64,000 bases of DNA from Flavobacterium aquidurense (GCF_001404985.1 NZ_JRLF01000012.1:186001-250000), one strand, 5' to 3'. Numbered from the stretch's first letter, positions 1-8,130 are shown. Made by a program: numbers and translations. Notes: generated by a model from the sequence alone, not told the origin.

Positions 1-654
1 ATTGTAACGGGAAGAAACAAGGAAGCTTTGGCTCAAGCCGAAAAAGAATTAAATGTTACCGGAATCGTAGCAGATCAATCTGATCTAAAATCTATTGATA
101 GTTTGGTAGAACAGGTAAAAGCTCAATTTGGAAAAGTAGATATTCTATTTTTAAATGCTGGAATTGCAGCTTTCGCTCCAGTAGAAGTGGCTTCAGAAGA
201 TCATTATGACAGTATTATGAATGTGAATGTAAAAGGAGTTTATTTTACAGTTCAAAAAGTATTGCCAATTTTAAACGATGGTGGTTCTATTATCTTTAAT
301 ACATCAGTAAATGCTCAATTAGGAATGCCGGGTTCAAGTGTATACGGTGCAAGTAAAGCAGCAGTTTTATCATTAAACAGAATATTTGCAGCTGAATTAG
401 CACCAAGAAAAATTAGAGTAAATGCAGTTTCTCCTGGTCCAATCGAAACTCCTTTGTATGGTAAAGTAGGTTTAGAAAAAGAAGAAGTAGAAGGTTTAGG
501 AGCAGCTTTGGGACAAAAGATTTTATTGAAACGTTTTGGACAAGCGGCAGAGGTTGCAAAAACCATTAGTTTTCTGGCTTCTGATGATGCTTCATTCATT
601 ACAGGGACAGAAATTGTTGTAGACGGTGGACTTACTGTAAATACCGTATTATAA
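1..654 (+). CDS. SDR family oxidoreductase, 5' end outside window
   Basis: A classical short-chain dehydrogenase/reductase acting on an unknown alcohol, ketone or sugar substrate with NAD(P). The reading frame is open from base 1, and the first residues (IVTGRN) are the glycine-rich cofactor motif, so the start lies just before the window. Seen in order: the N-A-G motif (LNAGIA), the catalytic Ser (NTSVN), the Y-x-x-x-K pair (YGASK) and the PGPIETP motif, ending in the usual VDGG region. The substrate cannot be named. A TetR gene follows 71 bp downstream on the same strand with a palindrome between them, so the two may be functionally linked. The TTG at base 28 is not the real start. Confidence 0.93.
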   Translation: MVTGRNKEALAQAEKELNVTGIVADQSDLKSIDSLVEQVKAQFGKVDILFLNAGIAAFAPVEVASEDHYDSIMNVNVKGVYFTVQKVLPILNDGGSIIFNTSVNAQLGMPGSSVYGASKAAVLSLNRIFAAELAPRKIRVNAVSPGPIETPLYGKVGLEKEEVEGLGAALGQKILLKRFGQAAEVAKTISFLASDDASFITGTEIVVDGGLTVNTVL

Positions 655-670
655 TTTTTTACCTAATTCA

Positions 671-684
671 GGAACGATTGTTCC
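671..684. promoter_or_regulatory. palindrome and -7 box before the TetR gene
   Basis: GGAAC-GATT-GTTCC is an inverted repeat with 5-bp arms in the gap between the SDR and TetR genes. It covers a TTG (678-680), and a Bacteroidetes -7 box TATCTTTG lies at 695-702, although the spacing between them (14 bp) is shorter than usual. Placement fits an operator for autoregulation by the TetR protein. Binding is inferred. Confidence 0.45.
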
Positions 685-725
685 GTATTTTTAATATCTT
701 TGTAAAAGAATTTAATTATGAAGTC

Positions 726-1307
726 ATGGCAAGAACTAAAGAATTTAACGAAGATCAGGCTTTAGATAAAGCAATCGAAATTTTCTGGCACAAAGGATAT
801 AACGGAACATCGGCTCAGGATTTAGTAACACATTTAGGGTTAAGTCGTTCCAGTTTGTATGATACTTTTGGAGACAAGCAAAAGCTATTTGCACAATCTT
901 TGCAGCGTTATCAAAAAAATGCTCAAAACCAAATCATTGATTTGTTAGAGCAGTCAGATAATATTAAAGAGACTTTAAAGGAGATTTTTAAACAAGCTGT
1001 TATAGAAAGTTTAGAAGACCGGATTACAAAAGGCTGTTTTATGGTAAATTCTTCTGTAGAATTAGCAATGCATGATGAAGAGATTGCTAAAATTGTAAAA
1101 AATAACAGCCAGATTATGGAAGATGTTTTTACAAAAGCAGTGCAGAAAGGTCAGGATGCAGGACATATTTCAAAGGTAAATAGTGCGACAGTTTTAGCCC
1201 GATTCATTTTTAATACATATTCCGGGATCAGGGTTTTAGCCCGAACCGGTGAAAAAGACAAACAAGTTTACGATGATATTATAAAAGCCATGTTTTCTAT
1301 ATTGTAA
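726..1307 (+). CDS. TetR/AcrR family transcriptional regulator
   Basis: A 193-residue DNA-binding repressor type. The N-terminal helix-turn-helix is clear (about residues 10-55): ALDKAIEIFWHKGYNGTSAQ, followed by LGLSRSSLYDTFGDKQKLF, the typical TetR recognition helix ending. The C-terminal half is the ligand and dimer domain, and its ligand is not predictable. The ATG at 726 is preferred over an upstream TTG-type start at 678, because the protein then begins MARTKEF as in many relatives and the -7 box at 695-702 would otherwise lie inside the gene. Its neighbour is an SDR oxidoreductase, a common partner for this regulator class. A strong terminator follows. Confidence 0.9.
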   Translation: MARTKEFNEDQALDKAIEIFWHKGYNGTSAQDLVTHLGLSRSSLYDTFGDKQKLFAQSLQRYQKNAQNQIIDLLEQSDNIKETLKEIFKQAVIESLEDRITKGCFMVNSSVELAMHDEEIAKIVKNNSQIMEDVFTKAVQKGQDAGHISKVNSATVLARFIFNTYSGIRVLARTGEKDKQVYDDIIKAMFSIL

Positions 1308-1325
1308 TGATTTAAGGAAACTGTT

Positions 1326-1371
1326 AAAACAAAAAACGTTAATTACAATCGTGATTAACGTTTTTTGTTTT
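1326..1371 (+). terminator. intrinsic terminator after the TetR gene
   Basis: The arms 1326-1343 and 1354-1371 are perfectly complementary over 18 bp with a 10-base loop. The stem has an A-rich 5' side and a T-rich 3' side, so it can also work in the opposite direction. Confidence 0.85.
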
Positions 1372-1462
1372 TAATAGAGAATGAAAATAGAAAATAATCA
1401 GATTTTTTATTTCTAAAGGATTAGAAAATGTCTTTTTAGCTTAAAATATCATTTAAAAATAA

Positions 1463-1699
1463 TTACCTGTTTCCTTCAAGTAATTTCATCTCATCTATAA
1501 TAGTTGCAATCTCTGATTGCTCTTCTGCTTTCAACTGTTCTGTATATAAAAGAGTAATTAGGATAGTATAGGAATCCTCTAAATTTGAATTTTCTTGAAG
1601 TTTGGGAACATGTGGATTCGGATATTTGTGGAGTAATGTTTTGGCACACTCAAAAGCGCGTTTTTCTAATGTAGATTCTGTGTTTTTTAGAGCTGCCAT
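1463..1699 (-). CDS. small hypothetical protein
   Basis: A 78-residue protein of unknown function, acidic and helical toward the C-terminus (EEQSEIATIIDEMKLLEGN). No signal peptide, membrane segment or recognisable motif was seen. The ATG at 1699 (MAALKNTES) is chosen because the longer frame would begin at a TTG and the bases before the ATG are A-rich, as expected in this group. It stands alone between two hairpin terminators. It could be a minor regulator or a spurious frame, but its codon use looks coding. Confidence 0.5.
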   Translation of the reverse strand: MAALKNTESTLEKRAFECAKTLLHKYPNPHVPKLQENSNLEDSYTILITLLYTEQLKAEEQSEIATIIDEMKLLEGNR

Positions 1700-1835
1700 T
1701 TTTTTATTCTTAAATATGGATCTTATCAAATCTACTGAATTTTTCAATCAGTTTTTCTTTTTTAAATCTGCTAAAATAATGTTTATGATTGCTGTAAATT
1801 AATCTTAGTTTATGGATCGAAATATGGGGCAATAA

Positions 1836-1871
1836 AAAAAACGGCAATTACTAATGTAGTTGCCGTTTTTT
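1836..1871 (-). terminator. terminator of the NdpA-like gene
   Basis: The stem AAAAAACGGCAA (1836-1847) pairs with TTGCCGTTTTTT (1860-1871) across a 12-base loop. On the minus strand the A-run becomes the U-run, so it ends the transcript of the gene at 1904-2962. Confidence 0.8.
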
Positions 1872-1903
1872 GTTTTAAGTAAGTAATAGAAAATGAATAA
1901 CTA

Positions 1904-2962
1904 CTAGCTTTTTTCTTCTTTATTGAAATAAACTAAGTAGTAATACATTTGTTTTTCTTCATCCCAGCCTTTTTCAACAAATTTCTCTGCACTTTCAGGA
2001 TTGATAAAATCCATTTTGATCTGAATATGAGTATCCAGATTAATAACGTTTTTAATCGATTTTCTGGCGTCAGAAACTGCTGCGTTAGCAATAGGGAATG
2101 AGGTTACATCTTCGATGCTGTATTTTTCTCCTTTATCAACTTTATAATTTTTGAATTCAGGAATCAAGTCCGGATTGTCTAATACTTCATTTAAAAAGTT
2201 TTGCTCTTCGAACTGATCATTTTTAGCGAAATAATTCACAGATCTGTTCATAAACATTACTTCTTCTTTTTTGTCTTCTGCAGGTAAAACAACATCTTTT
2301 GCGAAGTTTTGACAAAATTTCAAGTATTTTTTAGTGATGAAGTTTTCATCTTCAAAAGCATCAACAGATAAAAAGTGCTCTAACCAGTAACGCGCATCAT
2401 AACGGTTACTGTCTACAGTTAGAATTTTGTATCCTTCTTCTTTTTTATAATTAAAAATCAAACAGCCTTTATCTAATTTGCTCAGGTTAATTCCTTGTTG
2501 CAAGATCATTTCCAGGTTACTGTTTTTTTCTTCAAACTGTAAAAAGTCGGCTTGTAACTCACTTTTAAAAATTCCAATAGCATCTACAACATTGTTGTCA
2601 ATACTTAAATTTGTTAAATAAGTTACGTAAACTTCTCCGTTTTTAATGTGCGGATGATTGGATTGTTCGAATAAATGCGTGGTGATTCTTTTAGAAATCT
2701 CCTGCAAATTATTCGGATTATCAAAAATCTCCGTTGCATATTTAAACATGTCGTTGTAATCCAAATCGACTTCGTGCGCAAACTGATAATAGTTTTCTTC
2801 TTTCTCTCTAAAAGGCTTAAAAAAGTACTCTTTTATCAAAGGCACAATTTCATCATTTAAGTTAAAAGGCTGTTCCGATAAAAAAATCGCTTCGTTTCTG
2901 CTTTTGTTTCCTACGCGGTGTATCGCAAGCGTCTCGATGTGGGTGTTGAATAAGTTGATCAT
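1904..2962 (-). CDS. nucleoid-associated protein, NdpA/YejK family
   Basis: A 352-residue cytoplasmic protein that matches the overall form of the NdpA (YejK) family: N-terminal AIHRVGNKSRNEAI, a central segment with GCLIFNYK and RYWLEHFL, and a long charged C-terminus. The family binds the nucleoid in gamma-proteobacteria, and its function in Bacteroidetes is not established. The length is close to the family norm. It forms its own transcription unit with a terminator directly after it. Upstream lies a remnant of the four-helix-bundle gene rather than an obvious operon partner. Confidence 0.75.
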   Translation of the reverse strand: MINLFNTHIETLAIHRVGNKSRNEAIFLSEQPFNLNDEIVPLIKEYFFKPFREKEENYYQFAHEVDLDYNDMFKYATEIFDNPNNLQEISKRITTHLFEQSNHPHIKNGEVYVTYLTNLSIDNNVVDAIGIFKSELQADFLQFEEKNSNLEMILQQGINLSKLDKGCLIFNYKKEEGYKILTVDSNRYDARYWLEHFLSVDAFEDENFITKKYLKFCQNFAKDVVLPAEDKKEEVMFMNRSVNYFAKNDQFEEQNFLNEVLDNPDLIPEFKNYKVDKGEKYSIEDVTSFPIANAAVSDARKSIKNVINLDTHIQIKMDFINPESAEKFVEKGWDEEKQMYYYLVYFNKEEKS

Positions 2963-2969
2963 ATTTAAA

Positions 2970-3116
2970 GGTGCTGAGTGTCTAAGTTGCTAAGTTTCTG
3001 AGTTTTTAGTTTCTATCTTTTAATTTTTTAATAAAGGAAACCAACATTCTCTCTACTTCTCGACTGTCCTCATATTTTGAGTTACTGAGATTCTAAGTCT
3101 CTAAGATTTTAAGTTT
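2970..3116. repeat. CTAAG-type degenerate short repeats
   Basis: Units resembling TTCTAAGTTGCTAAG lie on both sides of the gene remnant (about 2970-3003 and 3081-3116), and in reverse orientation at about 3529-3567. The same kind of text recurs at 10437-10745, 19096-19145, 32428-32480 and 32888-32940. The units diverge in sequence but keep CTAAG or CTTAG spaced 10-12 bp. No coding content. Confidence 0.55.
3006..3083 (-). pseudogene. decayed copy of the 3' end of the four-helix-bundle gene
   Basis: Read on the minus strand this stretch encodes YEDSREVERMLVSFIKKLKD and then two residues and a stop. The intact neighbour at 3118-3477 ends YEDSREIERMLASLIRKLKD and two residues. About 24 codons are recognisable. 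No start and no upstream part of the gene remain. It is a partial tandem duplication or the scar of a recombination between flanking CTAAG-type repeats. Confidence 0.75.
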
Positions 3117-3117
3117 T

Positions 3118-3477
3118 TTAAATAGTGTCTTTTAATTTTCTAATTAACGACGCTAACATTCTTTCGATCTCTCGACTATCCTCGTATAAATTGTTAAATT
3201 CTTCTTCTTTTATATAAATAATGTTTTTTGCAATTTCAAGCTGGGTCTGCATTTCAAATATAGAACCCATAGAAATATATAAAAACCGCAAAAAATCTTT
3301 ATTACTTTCTCTGCCTGATCCTTCGGCAATATTGCTCGGAATAGAAACTGAACTTCGGCGTATTTGTGAAGTTAGTCCAAAAATTTCTTCTTTGGGAAAC
3401 GTTCTTGTTGCTTTGTAAATTTTAGTAACTAAGGAAATTGACTTCTGCCAAACTAAGATTTTTTTAAAATGACTCAT
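3118..3477 (-). CDS. four helix bundle protein (23S rRNA IVS-like)
   Basis: A 119-residue all-helical protein of the family named after proteins encoded in 23S rRNA intervening sequences. Hallmarks are KILVWQKSISLVTKIYKATR at the start, TSQIRRSSVSIPSNIAEGSG near residues 40-60, and FLRFLYISMGS. Family members occur as free-standing genes in many Bacteroidetes and their job is unknown. Here it is not inside an rRNA gene. A decayed copy of its last 24 codons lies directly downstream, and CTAAG-type repeats flank it on both sides, suggesting past mobility or local duplication. Confidence 0.9.
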   Translation of the reverse strand: MSHFKKILVWQKSISLVTKIYKATRTFPKEEIFGLTSQIRRSSVSIPSNIAEGSGRESNKDFLRFLYISMGSIFEMQTQLEIAKNIIYIKEEEFNNLYEDSREIERMLASLIRKLKDTI

Positions 3478-3569
3478 TTTTTTATTTTTAAATTATTCTT
3501 AAAAATAAGAAAAATCTCTCAAAATAAAAAACTTAGAATCTTAGTACCTCAGAATCTTAGCAACTAACG

Positions 3570-4109
3570 TTAGTTCCAATTTTCCTCAAATCCAAAATCT
3601 TCAAAGCTGTCATCTCCTTCAAACATATCCAGATCGTCTTCGTCAAGGTCATCTTCAAATTCGCCGTAGATATCGTCGTGCATATCTGCTTCAAAACTTT
3701 TTTCTGTAGCTTCATCTGGCATTTCTCCGTGAGAGAATAAAGTTTCGGGATAAGGAACTCCTGCAATTTGATCTTCAATAGCGGCTAATTCAACTAAGAA
3801 AGTCCACATATTAATAAAATCATATACATAGATAATTTTGGTATTATCCTTATCTAAGATATCAGATAATTGATAGTCACTCATGGTTTTTTGCTCTCCG
3901 GGAACATCGCCAGTATCAAAAAGAGCAATTTCGTCTTCCTGATTCCAAGTTTCATCGCAGGTATAAAACGAAGCTACTTCCATTCCGTCAAAACCAAAAG
4001 CGTTGAAGATCGCATTGTGTAAATCCTCCAGAGTATCATCTTCAAGAATTGCAATGTCTCTAAAAATATCTTCTTCGGCGTCTAGAATTACTCTAAATTT
4101 ATAAACCAT
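3570..4109 (-). CDS. plasmid pRiA4b ORF-3 family protein
   Basis: A 179-residue cytoplasmic protein starting MVYKFRVILDAEEDIFRDI, with LEDLHNAIFNAFGFDG and FYTCDETWN, the layout of the pRiA4b ORF-3 / IS1096 TnpR-like family. Despite the name, chromosomal Bacteroidetes copies are not linked to transposons, and none is seen here. The last 50 residues are extremely acidic (runs of D and E), which is common in this family in flavobacteria. No operon partner is evident. The biochemical role is unknown. Confidence 0.8.
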   Translation of the reverse strand: MVYKFRVILDAEEDIFRDIAILEDDTLEDLHNAIFNAFGFDGMEVASFYTCDETWNQEDEIALFDTGDVPGEQKTMSDYQLSDILDKDNTKIIYVYDFINMWTFLVELAAIEDQIAGVPYPETLFSHGEMPDEATEKSFEADMHDDIYGEFEDDLDEDDLDMFEGDDSFEDFGFEENWN

Positions 4110-4230
4110 AATCTTTGTTTTTTTGAAAAGTCAAAGGTAAAATATAAAAAACGAAATCCGAATTGTGAATTACGATTTGTTGAAAAGATTTTCGGAATGA
4201 CAAACTATCCGGAAATATTGTTTTGAAAAC

Positions 4231-4329
4231 GAGTGTCCTAGCCCCGACAGAAGTGAAAATCCTTTTGTGGCGGTCCCGAGGCTTCGGGAGTTACAAAAGA
4301 TTGCAACGGATAGCGGGATTAGCTCCTGA
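4231..4329 (+). ncRNA. structured repeat element, copy B (GCCCCG/CGGG type)
   Basis: The left side TAGCCCCGACAGAAGTG and right side GGATAGCGGGATTAG can pair through CCCG/CGGG plus flanking pairs. The centre is a hairpin: CTTTTGT (4260-4266) with ACAAAAG (4293-4299), and an inner CCCGA-GGCT-TCGGG. It shares AG-nAG and GGATAGC with the elements at 28561, 44964 and 53373 but carries the core GGG and CCC on opposite sides. G-U pairs favour the plus strand slightly. It lies between two minus-strand genes and ends next to the HPP stop codon. Possibly the Flavo-1 RNA motif; untested. Confidence 0.55.
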
Positions 4330-4333
4330 AAAA

Positions 4334-4933
4334 TCACCTCCCTACCAATCTTTTCCTGATCTTGTGATAACGTTTATGATAGGTACTATGATTTGGATAC
4401 CTTCTTGTAGAAGTCATATTGTTGAAGATTAATGCTGTTATAAACAGAATCAGTACGCCGTCTAAGACCGGCGAAAGTACATACATATAACCTAAATCTT
4501 TTATTTGTGCAGAGCCCGTAACTGCAATAAGCGCCGTCGCACCTCCAGGAGGATGAAGTGTTTTGGTAATTTGCATAAATATAATCGAAAGAGAAACTGC
4601 TAAAGGTGCTGAAAGCCAAATAATGTCCGGTACCAATTTATTTATAGTAACCCCAATAACGGCCGAAATTACATGACCGCCAATTAAATTTCGGGGTTGC
4701 GAGAACGGACTTTGGATAATTCCATAAACCAACACGCTCGATGCTCCAAAAGAACCAATTAGAAAAACAATATCACTACCTGAAAAACGGATAGATTCAA
4801 GATAAGAGAGAATTCCGATGCCGACAAACGATCCTATAAATGACCAGAAATGTTCTTTGTAATCTATTAAAGTTTCTTTGTAAAGTATATAGCGTGTTTT
4901 ACGATACCCTCTTTTTATTTTTGGAGTTGGCAT
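4334..4933 (-). CDS. HPP family integral membrane protein
   Basis: A 199-residue protein with about four membrane segments, preceded by a basic N-terminus. It contains the family signature TLHPPGGATAL around residue 125 and the upstream GSFGASSVLVYG and QPRNLIGGH motifs. HPP proteins are inner-membrane proteins; cyanobacterial and plant members are implicated in nitrite transport, but most bacterial members are uncharacterised. Many members carry C-terminal CBS domains and this one does not. It lies downstream of the CLC channel gene on the same strand with an 86-bp gap and may be co-transcribed. Confidence 0.88.
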   Translation of the reverse strand: MPTPKIKRGYRKTRYILYKETLIDYKEHFWSFIGSFVGIGILSYLESIRFSGSDIVFLIGSFGASSVLVYGIIQSPFSQPRNLIGGHVISAVIGVTINKLVPDIIWLSAPLAVSLSIIFMQITKTLHPPGGATALIAVTGSAQIKDLGYMYVLSPVLDGVLILFITALIFNNMTSTRRYPNHSTYHKRYHKIRKRLVGR

Positions 4934-5019
4934 AGATGCTTAATATTTTTTGTGGTATTATAAGCCGCGAATTTTCCTAGTTTGTAAATGAAGATTCGTG
5001 AATTCGAGGCAAAAAAAAA

Positions 5020-6300
5020 TTATTTCGTCAAGCTTGGAGCGTAACTATAAACAGTATAAGGATAAATCGTTTTTGCTGTATATTTTGAAATTAGGCAAAC
5101 TACTAAAATCGGTAAAAATAAAGTATAGTCATTTGTTAATCCGCATACTAAGAAAATTGCTGTAAATGGGGCATGAATACTGGCGCTTAATACAGCTGCC
5201 ATACCAATAATCATAAAATTAACCGGAAGTACATGAACCTGAAAAAAGGTATTTAAAACGGATGCCAGTAATAAACCTAAAAAAGCACCAATAAAAAGAC
5301 TTGGAGCAAAAACTCCTCCGTCACCTCCAGAAGCAAGTGTTATAGAAGTTACAATAGGTTTTAAAAGTAAAACGCCCACAAAAGTAAAAGCTAAAGTTAG
5401 TGTTAACGGAATTTCGGCTGAATTGCTGAAAATGCCTTTTATAGCATGATATCCTTCGCCATATAATTGTGGAAAAATAAATAATGAAACACTTAAAACT
5501 ACTGAACCAATTAAGATTTTATAGTAATGTGTATCGATTTTACCAAATTGAGATTTAAAGAATAATACACATCGGGTTAGGTAAACAGAATTTAATCCGG
5601 CTAAAATTCCTAATAGAATAAAATACGGAATAGCTTTTAAATGCCAGGTTGTAATAGAAACAGCAAATAAAGGTTCTTCCTTTAATATAGTAAGTAATCC
5701 AAAAGCGACTGAAACGGCAATTATGTTTGAGATAATAAAAGCGCGGGTTACTTTTCTGGAGATAACTTCGAGGGCAAATAAGATTCCTGCAATCGGACTG
5801 CTGAATAAAGCTGTAACTCCGGCCGCAACTCCGGCACAAATAAGCTCTGTTTTGTATTTGCGAAATACATTTTCTTTTTGTTGTGCAACAGATCCAATTG
5901 TGGCAGTTGCAACTACTGTAGAAACTTCGATTCCGGTTGAACCGCCAAAAACAACGGTTAGTAATCCGTTTATAAAGTGTGATGGAATTTTGTATGAAGG
6001 TAAATTTTTTGAAGTTGACTTTGTGCTTTCAAAAACTTCTTTGATTCCTTTGTTTTCTTTTTTCTTAAATAAATATTGCCTTAGAAAATAAATTACAGAT
6101 AATCCGAAAACCGGAAAAATGACATAAAATATCGGATTTACAGATACTTCATGCAAGAAGATTTCTTCGTAATACTCTGTTATTTTTTTTAGTGAAATTC
6201 CTAAAAAGGCAGAAAGAAAGCCAATTAAAACAGAAACAATAATTAATTTTTGAAGGACAATGAATTGATGATTTTTTTTGATTTTCGCCGTTTTGTTCAT
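5020..6300 (-). CDS. CLC family chloride channel/transporter
   Basis: A 426-residue inner-membrane protein with the CLC fold. The signature blocks are GGSTGIEVSTV (gate region), FSSPIAGILFALE and GGDGGVFAPSLFIG. Against the E. coli exchanger, the external gating glutamate is kept (GIE), but the following GP is VS. The internal proton glutamate is a valine (ALEV instead of IIEE), and the GSGIP serine region reads NKGIK. Valine at the proton site is what animal CLC channels have, so this may be a channel or uncoupled transporter rather than a 2Cl/H antiporter (inference). There are no CBS domains. Confidence 0.9.
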   Translation of the reverse strand: MNKTAKIKKNHQFIVLQKLIIVSVLIGFLSAFLGISLKKITEYYEEIFLHEVSVNPIFYVIFPVFGLSVIYFLRQYLFKKKENKGIKEVFESTKSTSKNLPSYKIPSHFINGLLTVVFGGSTGIEVSTVVATATIGSVAQQKENVFRKYKTELICAGVAAGVTALFSSPIAGILFALEVISRKVTRAFIISNIIAVSVAFGLLTILKEEPLFAVSITTWHLKAIPYFILLGILAGLNSVYLTRCVLFFKSQFGKIDTHYYKILIGSVVLSVSLFIFPQLYGEGYHAIKGIFSNSAEIPLTLTLAFTFVGVLLLKPIVTSITLASGGDGGVFAPSLFIGAFLGLLLASVLNTFFQVHVLPVNFMIIGMAAVLSASIHAPFTAIFLVCGLTNDYTLFLPILVVCLISKYTAKTIYPYTVYSYAPSLTK

Positions 6301-6511
6301 CAGATGTTGATTTGTAGATCGCAGGATTATATTTGCGATTTCACAAAATTAAAGAATCATATTCGTTTTTTAATGAAAAACACTCAGTATATTGTGTTAA
6401 AGTTACTAATTAAGGAAAATTCTCTCAAGTTGGATTTGTTGAATTAACTTGAACTTAACCGAGTAAATATTCTGATAAAAACGCAAAGTCGCCATTTTTT
6501 CTCCTTAATTA

Positions 6512-6613
6512 TGCCATTTCGACGAAGGAGAAATCTACATAAGTAACTACACAATCAAAATCGTCAATCTTTGTGGAGCTCCTTACAAAGATTTCTCCTT
6601 CTTCTAAATGGCA
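6512..6613. repeat. MITE-like inverted repeat, copy 1
   Basis: About 102 bp with ends TGCCATTTCGACGAAGGAG and the matching TTCTCCTTCTTCTAAATGGCA, so the terminal arms pair over roughly 24 bp with a few mismatches. It is homologous in size and ends to the elements at 50033-50132 and 57854-57952. No coding capacity. It occupies the gap of almost 390 bp between the CLC and glyoxalase genes; the rest of that gap shows nothing else. Confidence 0.8.
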
Positions 6614-6687
6614 AACTGAAGATTTAATTATTAGTTTTAAAGAAAACCTTTGTCTCTTTAAATCTTTGCAAATCTGAGCCTTAGTTC

Positions 6688-7077
6688 CTATCTTTCATAA
6701 AACTCAATAGGCAACAAATCAGGATCAGCGATAAAAGTAAATCGTTTTTCGGTTATTTCATCAATTCTGATGGGTTCTGATTCGATGTTTTTAGTGTTTA
6801 AAAATGCAATTGTTTCTTCGAGGTTAATAACTTCAAAAGCCAAATGTCGCAAACCAACAGCTTCGGGTCTTGAAGGACGTTGTGGCGGATTTGGAAACGA
6901 AAATAACTCGACAATATAAGTACCGTTCAACGCCAGGTCAAGTTTGTAAGATTGACGTTCTTCGCGGTAGATTTCTCTAATAATAGTTAATCCTAAAATT
7001 TCAGTATAAAAAGTTTTGGATTTTTGATAATCAGAGCATAAAATGGCAATATGATGAACTTTATTTAAGGTAAGCAT
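6688..7077 (-). CDS. VOC family protein, GloA2/YaeR-like
   Basis: A 129-residue vicinal-oxygen-chelate protein with two beta-alpha-beta-beta-beta modules. Putative metal ligands are His in KVHHIAI (residue ~8-9), Glu in YIVELFSF, His in GLRHLAFEV and Glu in PIEFYE, the H/E/H/E pattern of glyoxalase I-type enzymes. The closest named group is the SMU1112c/YaeR type, whose substrate is not firmly known. Its ATG overlaps the stop codon of the acetyltransferase gene upstream by one base (TAATG), which implies translational coupling. Confidence 0.88.
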   Translation of the reverse strand: MLTLNKVHHIAILCSDYQKSKTFYTEILGLTIIREIYREERQSYKLDLALNGTYIVELFSFPNPPQRPSRPEAVGLRHLAFEVINLEETIAFLNTKNIESEPIRIDEITEKRFTFIADPDLLPIEFYER

Positions 7078-7652
7078 TAGATGTTTTTTTCAGGTTCCTG
7101 ATTTAATTTTCGAATTACTTTTGCCGGATTCCCAACGGCTAATGAATTGTCCGGAATATTTTTTGTTACAACAGATCCTGCGCCAATAACACATCCATTA
7201 CCGATAGTAACACCTGGACAGATAACAGAGTTTCCGCCAATCCAGCAATCGTCACCAATAGAAATTGGTAAAGCATTTTCGAGTGTTTTTCTTAATTCGG
7301 CGTCAAGTGGATGAGTTGCAGTGTAAATTTGAACATTGGGAGCGAAAAAAACATTCGATCCAATATTTACGGGAGCGCAATCTAAAACAACACAATTGAC
7401 ATTAAAATAAACGTTGTCTCCACAAAAAATATTGTAACCATAATCACAATGAAATGGAGGCTCTATATAAAAACTCTTTCCAACATTTGGGATTAATTCG
7501 GCTAAAATTTCTTTCGCTTTTTTTGTTAAACGATATTCGGTCACGTTTAGGCGATGCAATAAATTTTTTGCTTTTCGACGCTCTTTCACTAAAACAGGAT
7601 CACCTGCAATGTAATATTCTCCCGAAATCATTTTTTCTTTTTCAGTATTCAT
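7077..7652 (-). CDS. sugar O-acetyltransferase, maltose/galactoside type
   Basis: A 191-residue left-handed beta-helix enzyme using acetyl-CoA to acetylate sugar hydroxyls. The N-terminal cap (EKEKMISGEYYIAGDPVLVK) is the Maa/LacA domain. Hexapeptide repeats follow from about residue 70, including the catalytic His in TATHPLD and the late block GVTIGNGCVIGAGSVVTKNI. The length matches the family (180-200). It is the first gene of a two-gene unit with the VOC protein. The sugar specificity cannot be read from the sequence. Confidence 0.92.
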   Translation of the reverse strand: MNTEKEKMISGEYYIAGDPVLVKERRKAKNLLHRLNVTEYRLTKKAKEILAELIPNVGKSFYIEPPFHCDYGYNIFCGDNVYFNVNCVVLDCAPVNIGSNVFFAPNVQIYTATHPLDAELRKTLENALPISIGDDCWIGGNSVICPGVTIGNGCVIGAGSVVTKNIPDNSLAVGNPAKVIRKLNQEPEKNI

Positions 7653-7671
7653 GAAGGTAATTGTTTTTTAT

Positions 7672-8130
7672 TTAAAGTAGTTTTTTCAAAATAACAATTT
7701 GTCCTAAATGATAAACATCATGCTGTATAATTCCGTGTATGTGCTCGTAATAAGTATGATTATTATGCGGATATATTTTTTCGAAATCATGATCATCAAA
7801 ATCTTCAAAGAAAGCATCCCATAATTCCTGTGATTTCCCAAGACTTTGTAACGACTGTTCCCAGGCTGCTTCAGATGAATCCAGAATAGGCACGAAATAA
7901 TTATGATCCGGCGTAATCACTGTTTCTCCCTGAACACGCCTTAGGATATTTCTTCTCCATTGGATAAGATGATTTACGATTTCCCAAATGGTATTTAATT
8001 TTGGGTTTATTTTTCTGTAAGCCTGTTCAGCAGTTACATTTTCTAAAGTATGTGCCAAAGTAACCTCCAGCCACGGATTTCCATTATAAATGGATTGATA
8101 TAAATTCGAAACTCTTTTACTTTCTGACAT
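7672..8130 (-). CDS. DinB family protein
   Basis: A 152-residue four-helix protein of the DinB/DfsB superfamily. His residues in the expected metal-binding places are seen in WEIVNHLIQWR (residue ~55) and near the C-terminus in HDVYHLGQIVILKKL. Family members include metal-dependent thiol transferases such as bacillithiol transferases, but many are uncharacterised. It ends 19 bp before the acetyltransferase start on the same strand, so the three genes 8130-6688 likely form one operon. Confidence 0.88.
   Translation of the reverse strand: MSESKRVSNLYQSIYNGNPWLEVTLAHTLENVTAEQAYRKINPKLNTIWEIVNHLIQWRRNILRRVQGETVITPDHNYFVPILDSSEAAWEQSLQSLGKSQELWDAFFEDFDDHDFEKIYPHNNHTYYEHIHGIIQHDVYHLGQIVILKKLL

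Noticed and set aside
3570-4109. Transposon-related gene because of the family name (IS1096 TnpR-like).
   Set aside because: No transposase, inverted ends or resolvase motif; the name is historical and chromosomal relatives are not mobile.
4223-4432. 69-codon open frame on the plus strand.
   Set aside because: It consists of structured element B and then the antisense of the HPP gene.
5900-5960. Apparent loss of the gating glutamate in the CLC protein.
   Set aside because: A first alignment put Thr at that place, but aligning the following helix (IGR with IGS) puts the Glu of GIEVS exactly on Glu148, so the gate is kept.
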